NCBI GenBank assembly: GCA_037176885.1
Contig: JAWWNJ010000005.1
Span: forward strand, 2,046,001-2,110,000
Origin: Favolaschia claudopus
Taxonomy: Eukaryota; Basidiomycota; Agaricomycetes; Agaricales; Mycenaceae
Direction of reading: 5' to 3'
Length of the DNA stretch: 64,000 nucleotides
Each line of letters begins with the position of its first letter. Position 1 is the stretch's first letter. A program made the position numbers and the translations under genes. Below the pieces are notes generated by a model. It did not search any database, was not told the origin of the DNA, and saw only the letters and a program-made list of their open reading frames with translations. Shown here piece after piece: positions 11,590-23,563 of this stretch.

Positions 11590-14500
11590 CTAATCATCCC
11601 CGCCAACCAGCTCGCGTTGAATCTTGGCGGCCCGCTGCCTCAGGGCCATATATTCCTCCATCAAGGCCTTGAAATCGTTGCCCGGTAACCGCGCCGAAGC
11701 CTGGACCTCATCTATGCGGGTCATCACCTCAGCATATTCATCGAAGGGGTTGCGGGGGGGAGCGACGACGGTGGGAGGCGGAGGAGCGACAGAAGGAGCG
11801 ACAGGAGGAGGGGGAGGCGGAGGAGCGACAGAAGGAGCGACAGGAGGGGGGGGGTTCGAGGTAGCGGTGTGGGGAATGAGGTAGTTGGATGACCGCCCAT
11901 CCCCCGCGACGACGTGACCCATCGGTGTCGCGGTGCCCTCTACCGAATACATGACGCCCTTATAACGTGTATGAGGAGGCGGGGACTGTCGAATATACGC
12001 AGGAATTACCGTCTCTGTGGACCCAGATGCCTCCGCCGATGCATCCGTCAATGCCTTCGCTGGCGCCCTTTTCTTCTTCTTCCCGTCCTTCTTGTTTTGT
12101 GCCGCTGCAGTCGCTGAGCGCGTTCGACGCGGTGGCTCAGGCGGAGCATCTTCAGCCTCAGGCGAAGCATCTTCAGCAGTGGCGGAGGTGCTGGAGGGAT
12201 CACCGTAAACGGCCCGCCAGTGCGACAGGCGTTCCCCTTGTTTCGCGAGCTTTTTGTGGAGGTTGTTCTCGGCCGTCGAAGATGCAGGCGGGGCAGGGGA
12301 ATCGGGGGTGTCGAAGGTGACCTTCCTGTTCTGGGCGGAGGGTCGCGGGAGGGACCTGGCGGAGGAGAAGGTGCCGGCGGAGGCTGCGGCGGAGGGCACG
12401 GCGAGGGCCGTGGGGGCGGTAGCGGAGGGTACAGCGGAGGCCTTGGGGGCGGTGGCGGAGGGTACAGCGGAGGTCTTGGTGGATGATGATCCGGCTCTTC
12501 CTCCACCCTCCTGCTGCACAGGGCGCGGCGGTGGTTTCGCGCCAGCCTTTGTCTTCTTGGCGGGGCGCTCGCCCGTCTCCTTGTCGTCAAGAAAGAAGTC
12601 GGAGGAGGTGGGGGAGGCATGGGGCCCTCGGGTGCGCTTCGAGCCCGTCGCCCCCGTGGTCGTTGCTTTCCTGGTCGCCGCGGGTTTCTTTTTGGGCGAG
12701 TCTACGTACTCGGTGTCCTCGGGGTCGAGGTAGCCTTCGCCGTCGTGGTCGTCGACCTCCAGGCTGCGCCTGCCAAGGGGACGGTCGTCGTCGGTGTCCG
12801 AGTCATCTTCGACGACCTGCACTGCCCTCCCCTTCCCCTTGTCTGCTTTCGCCGGCGGGGCCTTGACAGCGGGACGATCCTCGTCGCTGCCACTTCCAAC
12901 AACCTCAACCTCCACCGCCTTCTCCTTCCCCTTCCTCGTCTTGGGTGGTGGCGCAACCTCGACAACGTCTTCATCCGATGTCTCGTCTTCACCTGCGCGC
13001 TTTTTGGACCCCTTGTTCTTGGGCTTTGGAACTGGTCTGCTCGAAGATGCGTCGGTGTCCTTGCCCTTCTTCACCTTCACCTTCACGAGAGTCGAGGTGG
13101 CGGGGTTCCCCGGGCGGCGAAGGTCGACATGGGCTTTGTAGATGTCGCCGTTGAGTTTTTGACAGCGGACTTGCTGGTTGTTACAGGTGTTCCAGAAGTG
13201 ATCCAGCTGAGCCGGGTCGGTGGGAGGGGCGAGGGTATAGTCGTGAGAGATGATAAAGAAATCATCTGTATACGGAGGTTAGTCAAGACGGAATCGCAGG
13301 GCAAAGAATATAAACACGCACTATCGTCGGCGGCGACGTGGCGTTCAAGACGCATTCCGTACCCTGACTTCTTCCACTCTACCAAACCAATGTTGAACCA
13401 GGTGACCTCTGTGGTCCTCCACGCCGCTATCCCCTTCTTGTTCGAACTCGCCGTGCCCTGCTCACCGGGAAGGCGGACATTGTCTGGCCAACCCACTAGG
13501 CGGAGGCCCTCCTTCTGAAGCTTCTTAAACATTGAGAGCCATGGGAAATCGCCTCTTGAGCCCTTGAGGAAAAAGGAGTCGTTGATGATACCCATGCTCA
13601 TCTCGTTGAACCGCCCGTGTATCCACTTCGTGTCTGCCGGCTCATTGGGGAGAGGGATCACATTCTGGCCAGTTGACTTGACCCAATCCAGGTCGCATGC
13701 GCGTGTACCTCCAACATGCCGACCCCTCATACCCTCCTCCGCCTTGACAACCACCTTCTTCGATTGCGCGGAGGTGGAGGGACCGGCGGAGGCATGACTG
13801 GGACCGGCGGAGGCAGAGGCGGAGGTCTTGGACGGAACAGCGGAGGTTTTGGACGGTCCAGCGGAGGGCTCGGCGGAGGTATCGTCTTCTGCATTGTTCG
13901 AGGGCGGTCGCCAGATATCCAGGGTGGTTCCACCACTGAGGTGGTTTTTCGATTCGTGGCTGCTGCAAAAGAAATCAGCGAGGGACAATAGAAAGAATTG
14001 TCGACATACAAGGAGCAAGTCTTTGCGACTCCCAACAAGTCGGAGTTGCTGTACCCCTCACCAGTCGTTGGGTGCTTGAATGCGTTCGCAAACTAGACGA
14101 ATCAATGAGTTACAATCACGATTAGTAAAAGAAAAGTAGAGACGTACCGCCTCCGCCAATGATGGGGTCGCAATCACCTCCCCAAGTTCACCATCTTCGC
14201 TGACGTGCCTCCCGACTATGAAAAGGATTGCGTCGAACCTTCTATCATCGAGATCCTGAATCTACAGAGTTGGGGGTGAGAAATGTATTGCAAATACAAG
14301 GAAAGAATGCTGCATACCTTGCTCTTGAAAATATCACAAAAATGCTTGAATTGCCGTCCACGACCGGCGAGTGTTTCCAATTTGTCGAGCTCGAGAAGCC
14401 GCTCGTAGGCAAGGAGAACCTCCTTTGCACGATCCTTGTGTACCTCTTTGAACTTGTTGTACATGGTGCGGAGTATCTCGAAGTTGGTTGGGGGCAGGTC

Positions 14501-14818
14501 GGCGAAGGTGCCCGTGAACTTTGCGTCATAGCGTAGATATTCTTCGACCGCAAACCGCTCGTCCCTAGCGAGCGCCTGATACAAATTCCACCAATTGGTG
14601 CCAGGGCGACGATCGGTACTTGCTGAGAACTCGTTGACAACGTACTTGGCGAGGCGATCCATCGGTAGCTTAGTTTTCTTCTGATACAGCTGTGCCAGCT
14701 GCCGCATCTCCACCGTGAACTCCTGGACTGCAGTCGTCTGGTCCCTAGTCATACGCCCGCCAAAATCAAGCCCGCCGATGTTAATGACAGCAGGAGTGAT
14801 TGGCGGCGCATCCTCCAT
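11590..14818 (-). CDS. KDZ-element accessory protein, unknown function (about 1,004 aa)
   Basis: I do not recognise the family. Five exons on the minus strand: 14818-14318, 14261-14148, 14092-14010, 13962-13322 and 13265-11590. Phases agree and the total is 3,015 nt. The N-terminal third looks globular and is mostly helical by eye, with motifs such as RRPGTNWWNLYQALARD and LAGRGRQFKHFCDIFKSK. A middle segment around KHPTTGEGYSNSDLLG and a mixed region up to LRRPGNPATSTLVK follow. The last 500 residues are low-complexity, with Lys-rich, acidic and Pro-rich blocks including SVAPPPPPPPVAP. The first ATG in frame is used; the frame extends upstream to a GTG at 14893, so another 5' exon is possible. 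It lies inside the transposon, so a transposition or DNA-binding role is plausible but unproven. Confidence 0.7.
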
Positions 14819-16029
14819 CTCGACATCCTCTTCTGCATCGGCATCGGCATCTATGGCGGAGAGCGAGCGACCGCGAGGCTCGTCGCTGGCCACGGAGGAG
14901 CAACACTAGAAGTAAACTAAAGACTACATGTCAGGCTGTAGCCTAAATGTAGATTGTTTATTTGCGTGGAGCCAGCCTGGCCCTGGCTAGACATAAAAAT
15001 TGTATGTTTTGTCTATTTACGTGGACCCAGCCACGCCCCAGGCAGGCTTAAAATGGTGCCTTTAGGGCACAGGGGACTGCCGCTGTGTTCCGCACCAGGC
15101 CAGTTGATCCCTTTGATCGTGCCCTTGCGTACAAAAAAAGGGATTTTGCATTACATTATATTATTCCATTGTTTTTCTATGAATTCCATAATTCCCTTAT
15201 TGATGGCTAAAGAATTAATGTGCCGCCAACAAAAGCACCGAAAATAACGATATATTCTCTCAAAAAAAAAACAAAAGAAAAGGTCTTTTTGAACCGATTC
15301 GCGCCCAATATGCCCTTGTCCGCGGCGGAGGGATTCTCCTCGTGGCCTGAATTCTCCTTTATAGCCCGGCAGGCTTACGCACTCGCTCGATACTCATGCA
15401 GGCACCTGCTATCACTGTATGCCGCATTCTGCGCCGTATATGTCTTTCGCCAATATTCCAATATCCGAATGGAGATTCAAACAGACCCACCAATTCCACC
15501 GCCCAGGCGGTCCAAGAGGTTGTAGATTGAGGCAGCTGTAAATGTAGGGATTAGCGAGCGACGTAAGCCACAAGAAAACACTAGAAAAGGAGAGATCTGA
15601 AGAGCGCGAGGGACGAGCAACGCAAGCTTCTTTTGAAAAGAAAGAGAAAGTGACAGAAAAAGGATGGAATGAGAAAACGCACCCAGAACACTTCCCATGT
15701 GACTCACATCGCGTGTCAAGGTGGGGAGAATACAGAGCTCCCCGTCGTAGATAAAGGGGTTGGCGGCCGAGGAGATAGTCGTGTCGAATTCGCCGTTTCT
15801 AGCAGAGTGAAGGTTAGCGATGGCGCGAATAGAAGACGAAGTGAGGAATAAAGAGAGCATAGATAAAGACGGGATGTGAGAGTGAGGAAGAACGGCGGGG
15901 CGGAGGGGGGAAATGGGGAAAGGAGGAGGAGAATGGCCGGAGAACGGGGCGGGAAAGACGAGCCATTAAGGAAGAGGAGGAGCTGGAAAGTGTCTAGAAA
16001 GTGAAAGACGAACACAACAAAACACCCAC
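14819..16029. other. Transposon interior, no gene assigned
   Basis: Contains two copies of a 23-bp word (TGTTTATTTGCGTGGAGCCA and three further bases) at 14955-14977 and 15010-15032, with a third inverted copy at 21010-21032. No recognisable coding domain. Part of the region may be the extreme 3' portion of the captured ArfGAP gene, but I could not align it. Confidence 0.5.
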
Positions 16030-16974
16030 CTAACCCCACCCGCGTCCCTGAAGATCGTCCGCTGCAGCTGCTTCGCGTTCGTACACAAGCGCCTTTGTGT
16101 GTTCCTCGTCTTCGCGGGCTTTGCACTCGGTTTTGGTGAACGAGAGGGGGGTGGCTTTTTGTGCGCCTGAAGAGCAAGAGACGAGTAAGCGAGTGTATAC
16201 GAAGAAGAAGAGAAGAACGACTGACCCAACTTGCCCTTCTTGCTCCCGCCGGAGCTGCTGAGACCATTTGAATCTGCGGCGAGACCAACGCGGCGTTTCG
16301 GTGCAGCAGGGGTGGTCGTGGCAGCTGGTGTTGTCGTGGTCGAAAGCGCTCCCATTCCTCGCCAACCCGCTCGCCGCATGCCCCAACACAACAGGCGTCT
16401 CCACGCGACTCGTCTCGCCGTGCCAGGTTACTCCAGCTTCCGAAGAAGAATCGTCTTCTCCCCTGCCTTCCCCCCCTCGCGTCATCGCCGCCGCCGCTTC
16501 AATAACAAGACTGTCCGGCCACCTCGCCGCATCCGCGCTAACCTTCTTCCCACCTCCTCCCTACACATCTACGCCACCCTTCTTCCCTCATACCGCGCCT
16601 TCCCCTGCACGCTCCCCGCCCCGTTCTTATGCAGAAAGAAACGCCGAGAACGCCGCGTTCCCGCCGACCTTCATGGCGCGCAGCTGCTGGGTGACCAGGA
16701 GTCGAGGTTGGTGGGTCGGACGAAGGTGATGTGGGTGCCCATGTTGCGATGGAGGGTGGAGCAGCCGAGGCTGAGGTAGACAGCGTTAGTGACCGAGGGG
16801 GTGGGGTTGAGCGCGCCACGGTCGATGCAGGTCTGTGATTTGAAAGATACAAAAAAAAGTCAGGCTAGTGAATTGTAATTTATAAGAGACTAGACGACGT
16901 ACCTTGTTGTCGTTCGGGACGCGGAGGACGGCAAAGATGCGGTCGATATCTGGCTTGAATGCTTGACCGCTCAT
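16030..16974 (-). pseudogene. Captured, decayed Glo3-type ArfGAP (ArfGAP2/3) gene copy inside the transposon
   Basis: Arf GTPase-activating proteins of this type act in COPI vesicle traffic. The minus strand starts MSGQAFKPDIDRIFAVLRVP, followed by a GT-AG intron after NDNK. It continues with an ArfGAP-like zinc-finger region ending RNMGTHITFVRPTNLDSW, a one-base frameshift, and LRAMKVGGNAA. Further down are KKGKLG, another well-formed intron, then AQKATPLSF and ECKAREDEEHTKALVYERE, which matches the Glo3-type region after the zinc finger. Two of four zinc-binding Cys are lost (CIDR for CxxC, SLGC for CxxC), and stops and frameshifts break the frame. Retained introns show it was copied from genomic DNA and not from mRNA. 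Confidence 0.75.
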
Positions 16975-19900
16975 TCTGTCTGATCTTTAATATGGAAGTA
17001 GAGAGTTGGAGACAGTGAGGGAGGCACGAAAGGGCGCGGTTATGTGAGTGACGATTGAGGAGGGGAGAAGCGTCCGAAGGTGCCGGAAGGAAGCAATGCG
17101 GAGGGTGGAGGCGAGGGAAGGAGCTACGTCGAACCAATCACCTCATAAGCCGAGGATTGCGACATTGGTGATGGGGGAAGGAAGACGAGGGCGGGTAGAA
17201 GATTGCTTGTGCGCATCCAGACCGACGAGGCGATAGATAGTGAAAGTCTGGACATATGACAAGAGATGCGGGGTGCGGGGGGAAAGCTAGTATAAACGAC
17301 GGTCGGATCGAGGATTACTTGAGGGTCACGGAGACGTATAAGCAACGTATAAGTCACCTTCTTGCTCTGCTTCAATCTTCCCTATTGACCTCCCTTCCTC
17401 ACCAATACTTAATGTCGCCCTAATCGTCGGGATAGCGCGAGTTGCCGTCAACGCAGATGTGTGGATGGGTCGGTAGTTGACCTCGACAATACCGTAGTGG
17501 TGAAGGGAAAGAGTTGTGCTGGCGAGGCGTGACGACGTGACTCACGTCGTCGGCATCGATTCCGAGTGCCTCGGAGAGTATGTGCGCTGCTGATACTAGT
17601 ACAGTCGTCGTCGATAAGTCCGGCCGGGGAGGAGTGGTGAAAGCGTCGAAGACGAAGTGCTGGCAGTGTGACGCCGTGACTCACACGTGCGGAATCGTCG
17701 CCGATTGGTTGCGGGGGCTCGGTCCGGGCACCGGTACTCAACGCTTTCCTCCCATTTAAGAAGGTGCTCGCTCTACATGCTTCGAAGAAGATTGCTGACG
17801 CATAACTGTAGTGATTTTACATCCTGAGATTACCTCTATACCTACATTTACTGCGAGTATGCTTACATTTCAATTATTTCAAGGCATTGAACACATCCTC
17901 TCTGCAGCGTCTCGATATTGGTAACGACTTTTCGCCAGCGATCGTTATGAGTCCACAATACGGTTCCCACATTTCATCATTAGTTTATACCAGCTCAATT
18001 GCTGATTTTTTGTGCTTCCGATCCGCCTGTATCATTGTGATTATTCGGGTTCCTACAAGTTCAAGCTGTTTTTGCGCAATTCTCGACTCCAGCTCGTCAA
18101 CGAAGATGGTACAGCTATTATATACTATTTTGGCGAATAAAATGCTCCTTTTTAAAGCTATTCTAGCGCTTTGAATTTGGGATGCAAAACATCCGACAAG
18201 TGAAACTAGTTCGCAGTGTGAGATTAGCTACTGAGCTCGGTCAAGTTGAACCGTTTCAAGAATTGAAAGATAGGCTCAATATCTACTCAAAATTCTTGTA
18301 GAATAGTCAATATACAGTCTGTATGATGTCTCTGGACACTTTAGCTTGCTCTTTCGCTCACCCTGTGGCCTCAAAACCGACGAACAAAGTGGCCATCAAA
18401 TATTTTTGGTACAGTTCGTCATCGTACCGAAATTTCAGAACGAACAACGCGTTTGGTATTCCAAATTTAAGGGATAGCGTGTCTTATGTATCTCAACACC
18501 ATTTACGCGCGTCAGACGCGTCTTATACGCGTTCCACGTTGTGGAACACGTCGACCTCGTTAAGAGAAACGGCCATCGGACCGTCGTCCCAGCCAATGGG
18601 ATGGCGTTCCGATAAAGCCGAATGTTCGGTCGAAAGCAAGACACAAGTGCAATTTTGTTATTTTCCCTCAATGCTCACTGAGATCATGTCTTTGAGTGCA
18701 TTAGGAAAAGATCCATTGTTTCATTGCTGTACAAACAGTATAAGTAACTAGGAAAGTACCATAGAAATGATTCCAAGAAACTGTTGATGAAACAAGTACG
18801 AAGATAAAGAAACATCGGCAGAAAATGAAGTCATTCACTCCACTGCACCTGCACCACTGACGCCCACCGCTATCTTCTCCCAAGATGCAGCAGACTTGTC
18901 CCGCAGTATTGATCAACGGCTAAGATCAACGACACTAAACCGGCAACCCCGCTTGTCTCGCCGTCAACATCGCACTCATGGGCTATCGAGCTGGGCGAGC
19001 ATCGCGGAATAATCTGTGTCTTCGGAGGCATCGGGGTCGGGCGGTGCGGCGGGCGGTGCGGAGTGCATTGCGGGTGAGCGGGGGCGGATGTGGTGACGAG
19101 GAGAAGCAAAATGTGACGTTGGACAAGTGAACGGAACTGGCACGGAGTATTTGAAGCGGTGGTAGGAGGGAGACCAGGTTAACGGCGGGGGTACGGGATG
19201 ATGAGCGGGTTGATGAGGTACATGGGGGAAAGGAGCACCACGCACCTTTGCCCTCCTCATACATCAGTGTTGTGCTGAAGGAGAAAGTCGACGAGAAATT
19301 GACGAAGAAGTAGGCTAAACGATGAACGCGTGAGATAATGAAGGCGAGAGAAGCAAGTGTGGGTACGACACCCCATGTGAACGTCTATATTCGCGAGTGT
19401 CGGCGTTCAGCAAAGGCGGTGAGACGAGACGATGTCGAGGGAAGTGGGGACGGAGGGGTGGGAGCGGCACAAAGTCGCGGAGACGGCGTCTTTGACTAGG
19501 GATGATAGCCGGCGGGGCGGGGTGGGAGATAGGAGCAAGTGGAGGTGAATGATAACGAGTTAGTGAGGTCAACTAGGAGACCGAGACACTGCGCACCTTC
19601 ACCCTCCTCTTGTGTATTCGACGTTGGACCGGATGCGAGTGAATGGTGCAGGAGGGAGCTGGAAGGAGAAGGTGTGAGATTATAAGACGAGACAAGTCGC
19701 AAGTACGGAAACAACGCACCTGGGTGAAGATCGCCCGAATTGAGGCATTGGTGAACGCCGCAAGCACGAAGTGGCACGGGGGGTGGAGTCGGAGTGACAG
19801 AAGGCGTGCTATGGAAGGGTCAATTGAGTGAAATTGAGACAGGAGAGACAAAACGAGGAAAGTACGTACTGTTTGGTTTCCAACGGTTTCAGACAGAACC

Positions 19901-21079
19901 TGATGTGGCGCCGACGCTTTTCACGCGATGGCAATAATCTAAGATTACAGGGATGTCAGAAGGCCGAGAGAATTCTGAGGAATATTTATTTTATGACAGA
20001 ACTCGAAAATCTGAAGCAGGTACGTGCCGCTTGGGTGGGGGTAAGGAATTTGAGCTATCCCATCAAAGATCGAGGTGTTGCAGCTGGGTTTGGAGTCCCG
20101 AGACGAATCGAAGGGCACAGGTAGCTAGCATGCATCAAATAGAGCCTTTAGGGTCATTAGATCGAGGGAAAGGTGGAGAAATGAGTTGAAAACACGTACT
20201 AGATGATTCTGCAGGTGAGCTTGTGAAGCCATCAAATACCTTGAAAATTCGGGCGCACCAATGCTCGAAGCGCAAACGGCATGCTCTAGTATGGTAGGGA
20301 GTGTAATTACGAACAAATGGCACGCTTGGTTCGTGCAAAAAGACGGAGATCTGACTGAGATAGCGACACTTCAAGATTGGCTTGTCTTGTAGCCCCGCAG
20401 GATAGTTGAGGTTTGAAGGGTGAAACTGTCCTAATGCCAGCCTGTTGCTGTTTTACTGAACAGGTTTTGAAGTTAGAGAGCAAGAGGAAACCAAGGAGTA
20501 AACCGATGCATGTCGACATGAGACATGAAGTGAGGTCAATGAGGAGTGCAGAGCAGAGGATGATGGCAAGCAACGGCAAACTTCCCAGTTGGAGAACAAA
20601 TTTGTTCAAGTCCGACTTGAGTCCGACATAGGTCCGACAAAACAAAAGAGGCTAACAACGGAAAACAGAGACCCAGAGAGGCAAATGGTTCCAATCTAAG
20701 GAGAACATCTAGCTACTCTACTGTTTGAAACTTGTTTTGAGTCCAATAGAAGAAAAATAACAGGGAGGGCAATATTTTTGTGGCGAAACAAAATTTGATC
20801 CAATTCATCAGTAGATCACTAAACTAGACAATTTTGATGGCAAGCAAATTATATAAATTATATAAATCCCATAAGAATAAGATATCTGAGCTGCTGCTAA
20901 GCTGCCCAAATGAGATGACGGAAGCCGAGGTGCCGGCCCTCATCACCTCCATCAGAAGGCAATCACAAAGGGACCGGCAGGGGGCAAAAAAAAGCGCTTG
21001 ACAGGCTGTGGCTGGCTCCACGCAAAAAAACAACCGGGCAACCTGGCTATGTTCAGGGCATTTATTCTTTATATTACAT
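16975..21079. other. Transposon interior, 4.1 kb without a recognised gene
   Basis: Many short overlapping ORFs lack recognisable motifs. Stretches near 17000-17760 and 18870-19260 have coding-like composition and could be further host fragments carried with the ArfGAP copy, but no family could be named. CGGAGG motifs are sparser here than in the flanking ORFs. Confidence 0.4.
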
Positions 21080-22627
21080 CTAGGGCTCGGAGGAGGCACG
21101 AGAGGAATCGGCGACGGAGGTGGTGTGAGGGTAATCACCCCCGTCGTCATGAACAGCAGGCGGTGACGCCGCATTGCCGTCGTTGAAGGGGGGGGCGGAG
21201 GGAGTGTTCGCGCGGGCGTGGATGACGTTGTCGTCAGTACTGAACAGGTCGCTGGCACTTGTTGGGGGTGCAGTAGCAAGCGGAGGGGCTGGCGGCGGGG
21301 GTGCAGTCGCAGGCGCGGAGGCAGGCGGCGGAGGTGCGGTCGAAGGCGCGGAGGCAGGCGGCGGAGCGTTCGAAACATCTGGCGGAGGCTTCGATGCCTT
21401 CGCCGGGGCTTTTCGTGCAACCCTTCGCGGCTTTGGCGGAGCCTTGGGGGCCTTCGGCGGAGGTGGTGGCTGGAACAATACTGCAGGGTCGATTTTGAAG
21501 TTTTCCATCATCTCGAGCCCGAGATGGGCATTCGCGCTGCCAGACGCCTTCGACGGCGTCAGGTGAATGAAGGGATTGGGTCCCGGAGGCAGGGGGTGCT
21601 CCTCCCACAATGTACTGTGGGGTGGAGGGGGTAGAGCAGCCCGTTCCTCTTCATCCGCCTGAGCCTGTCGTCTGGCGCGATGCTCCGCTTTCGATAAGAG
21701 CACCCTTGTTTTCGGGGGCGCAGTGAACGTCGGAGGTTGAGCGTCTGGAGGCACGACGGAGGAGGCGCGATGCCCTCCCTTGGCGGCAAGGCGTCCTTGA
21801 GCAATCCTCTCGACACCGGGCTCAATCGATGTCGAGCGTGCTAGTTTGGATGGGGATGGGGGGAAATCGCGAGCAAAATTTGGAGGAACGAAAGCCGAAG
21901 GTGGAGGTGGAGGTGCAGCAGAGGTCGAGGCCACAGGAAGGGCAGGTGGAAGCTCGGGAGCACCGCGCCTTGCGTGCATGGATCTTGCCGTAGCGTTTGC
22001 GCGGCCGGTGGGCCTGATGGTTGGGCGCAGGCGTGTCGCTGGCTGCTGGTCGGGGGGAAGGGGCTCAGCCTGGAGGTGTTTATATCCACCTCCAGTCTGA
22101 AGCTCCTCAGCGTGTGGCGGAGGCAGTCGGAGGGGCACGGCGGAGGCAAAGCCCTGGGAGGGTAGGGGTTGTTTGGCGCGGACTGGCGAGGAATCCTGGA
22201 GCTCGTCGCTCTCGTCATCTGTATTTGGGCGGGGACCGGCCCCGTCGTCGTCTTCCTCGCTGTCTTCCTCCTCATATTCCCCTTCCTCCTCATCGGACTC
22301 ATCGTCTGCTGCCTCGGGATCTGCGTTTAACTCATCAGCATCCTCCTCGGGTAGTGCGTGCCCGTGAGTTTGAGGATCGGGATAGACGAAACCAGGGCCT
22401 TGAACCGGGGACCCAAGACCAGGAACTGTGCGAAGCACATCCAAGCTGTAGCCAGAGAAATCACCCTCAACCATGTAGTCGAGGCTGGATGCGGGAGGGG
22501 AGCCAGGAGGGGAGCCTACAGAAGTCAGCTCAGAGAGCTCGGCGGAGGTATTTTCCATGTCAACTTTTGGGAATCTGGCGGAGGCTACGAAAAAGAAACT
22601 TGTATGAGAATGTACAACGAGTTTCAT
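21080..22627 (-). CDS. KDZ-element accessory ORF, acidic/proline-rich disordered protein
   Basis: Single open frame of 515 codons on the minus strand; family not recognised. The protein is almost entirely low-complexity. There is a short N-terminal Ser-rich part, a strongly acidic block near residue 110 (DESDEEEGEYEEEDSEEDDD), a basic/Pro middle, and a C-terminal Ala-Pro repeat region (PPPASAPATAPPPPAP). An in-frame ATG at 22558 (MENTSAEL) is an alternative start; the longer frame begins at 22627. Its DNA is dense in the GCGGAGG word, which contributes to the composition bias. The upstream DNA is repetitive and may hide 5' exons. Reality as a gene rests on frame length, stop-free codon use and position in the element. 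Confidence 0.55.
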   Translation of the reverse strand: MKLVVHSHTSFFFVASARFPKVDMENTSAELSELTSVGSPPGSPPASSLDYMVEGDFSGYSLDVLRTVPGLGSPVQGPGFVYPDPQTHGHALPEEDADELNADPEAADDESDEEEGEYEEEDSEEDDDGAGPRPNTDDESDELQDSSPVRAKQPLPSQGFASAVPLRLPPPHAEELQTGGGYKHLQAEPLPPDQQPATRLRPTIRPTGRANATARSMHARRGAPELPPALPVASTSAAPPPPPSAFVPPNFARDFPPSPSKLARSTSIEPGVERIAQGRLAAKGGHRASSVVPPDAQPPTFTAPPKTRVLLSKAEHRARRQAQADEEERAALPPPPHSTLWEEHPLPPGPNPFIHLTPSKASGSANAHLGLEMMENFKIDPAVLFQPPPPPKAPKAPPKPRRVARKAPAKASKPPPDVSNAPPPASAPSTAPPPPASAPATAPPPPAPPLATAPPTSASDLFSTDDNVIHARANTPSAPPFNDGNAASPPAVHDDGGDYPHTTSVADSSRASSEP

Positions 22628-22689
22628 TAAACAGCCCTAGCGTACCTTTGGGTTTTAGGACACGTTTGAACAAGTATGGGACAACTTTG

Positions 22690-23060
22690 GATCACTTTTC
22701 GACGCGTTCAAAGACGCTTTTGGACGCGTTCGAAGACGCTTTTGGACGCGTTATTAGACGCTTTTGGACGTGTTATTGAACGCTTTTGGAGACACTTTGG
22801 GGGCGGAATCGGGACTCGAATGTGAAGCAACTGCAGTTGTCTTTCAAACATGAACAACAAGGAATATCAAGGGGAAATAACTCACTAGATATCAACGACA
22901 AAGACGCGTTATCGGACGGTTTTTTGACGCGTTACGGGACGCTTTTGGGGGCGGGATCGGAATCAGAACTCGATTGTGTAGCAACTGCAATCGTCTTTAA
23001 AAGAACAAGAGACATCGAGAGGAAAGGACTCACAAAATATCGACGACGAAGACTGGTGGC
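22690..23060. repeat. Degenerate tandem repeats upstream of the acidic ORF
   Basis: Short units of the type GACGCTTTTGGACGCGTT recur at 22700-22790 and 22900-22950. A longer unit of about 110 bp (GGGGGCGGAATCGGGACTCG onward) at about 22799-22905 is repeated imperfectly at about 22947-23050. Both copies carry what looks like a splice-donor-like AACTCAC/GACTCAC, so duplicated exon/intron sequence is possible. Confidence 0.7.
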
Positions 23061-23563
23061 TGGAGACAGAGAAACTGATTGAGGCACGATTTTACACTAG
23101 AGGATGTTAGTCCGAATGATATAACAAGAAACTATGTGCCATACAGGTTGTTTTGAGACGATTTGGGCGATTGGAGAGGAGGGAGACGGAGTGGCGGAGG
23201 GAGAAAAAAAGGAAGCCCGTCACATATTGTGACTGTCACAAGCCTACCTCTGTCTACCTTCCGCCGCACCTCCGCCACCCCGACCTTCGTCGACGTAAAC
23301 CGATCGCTGCCGCCACCGCGGATTACCTCAAAGTGGCAGCCAATAGGAAGCAGTATAAAACTCGATCTACAGGGTTTTTTTTCTAGGGACAGACTTGTTG
23401 GACTCGTTCGTTGCCAATTACTCGGGATTTCCTCCTCTGCTTTGCCCCAAGAGCTGGCTACTTTTTCTGTGATTTTACGACTTGTTTGAAACTACGTGCA
23501 TGAGTTGGGGCAAAAGCCAGGTGAGTTCTCATTAGTGGATTGACTTCTCCCACCATCTTGTTC

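Noticed and set aside
12048..12620. Antisense and shifted frames rich in Pro, Arg and Gly over 11.6-14 kb, including plus-strand GGGGSGG-type frames
   Set aside because: They are shadows of the GC-rich accessory gene on the minus strand. Their composition follows from the GCGGAGG word and they have no start context or splice logic of their own.
18323..18751. 142-codon plus-strand ORF inside the transposon
   Set aside because: No recognisable motif, no neighbours in phase, and an overlapping antisense frame is also open.
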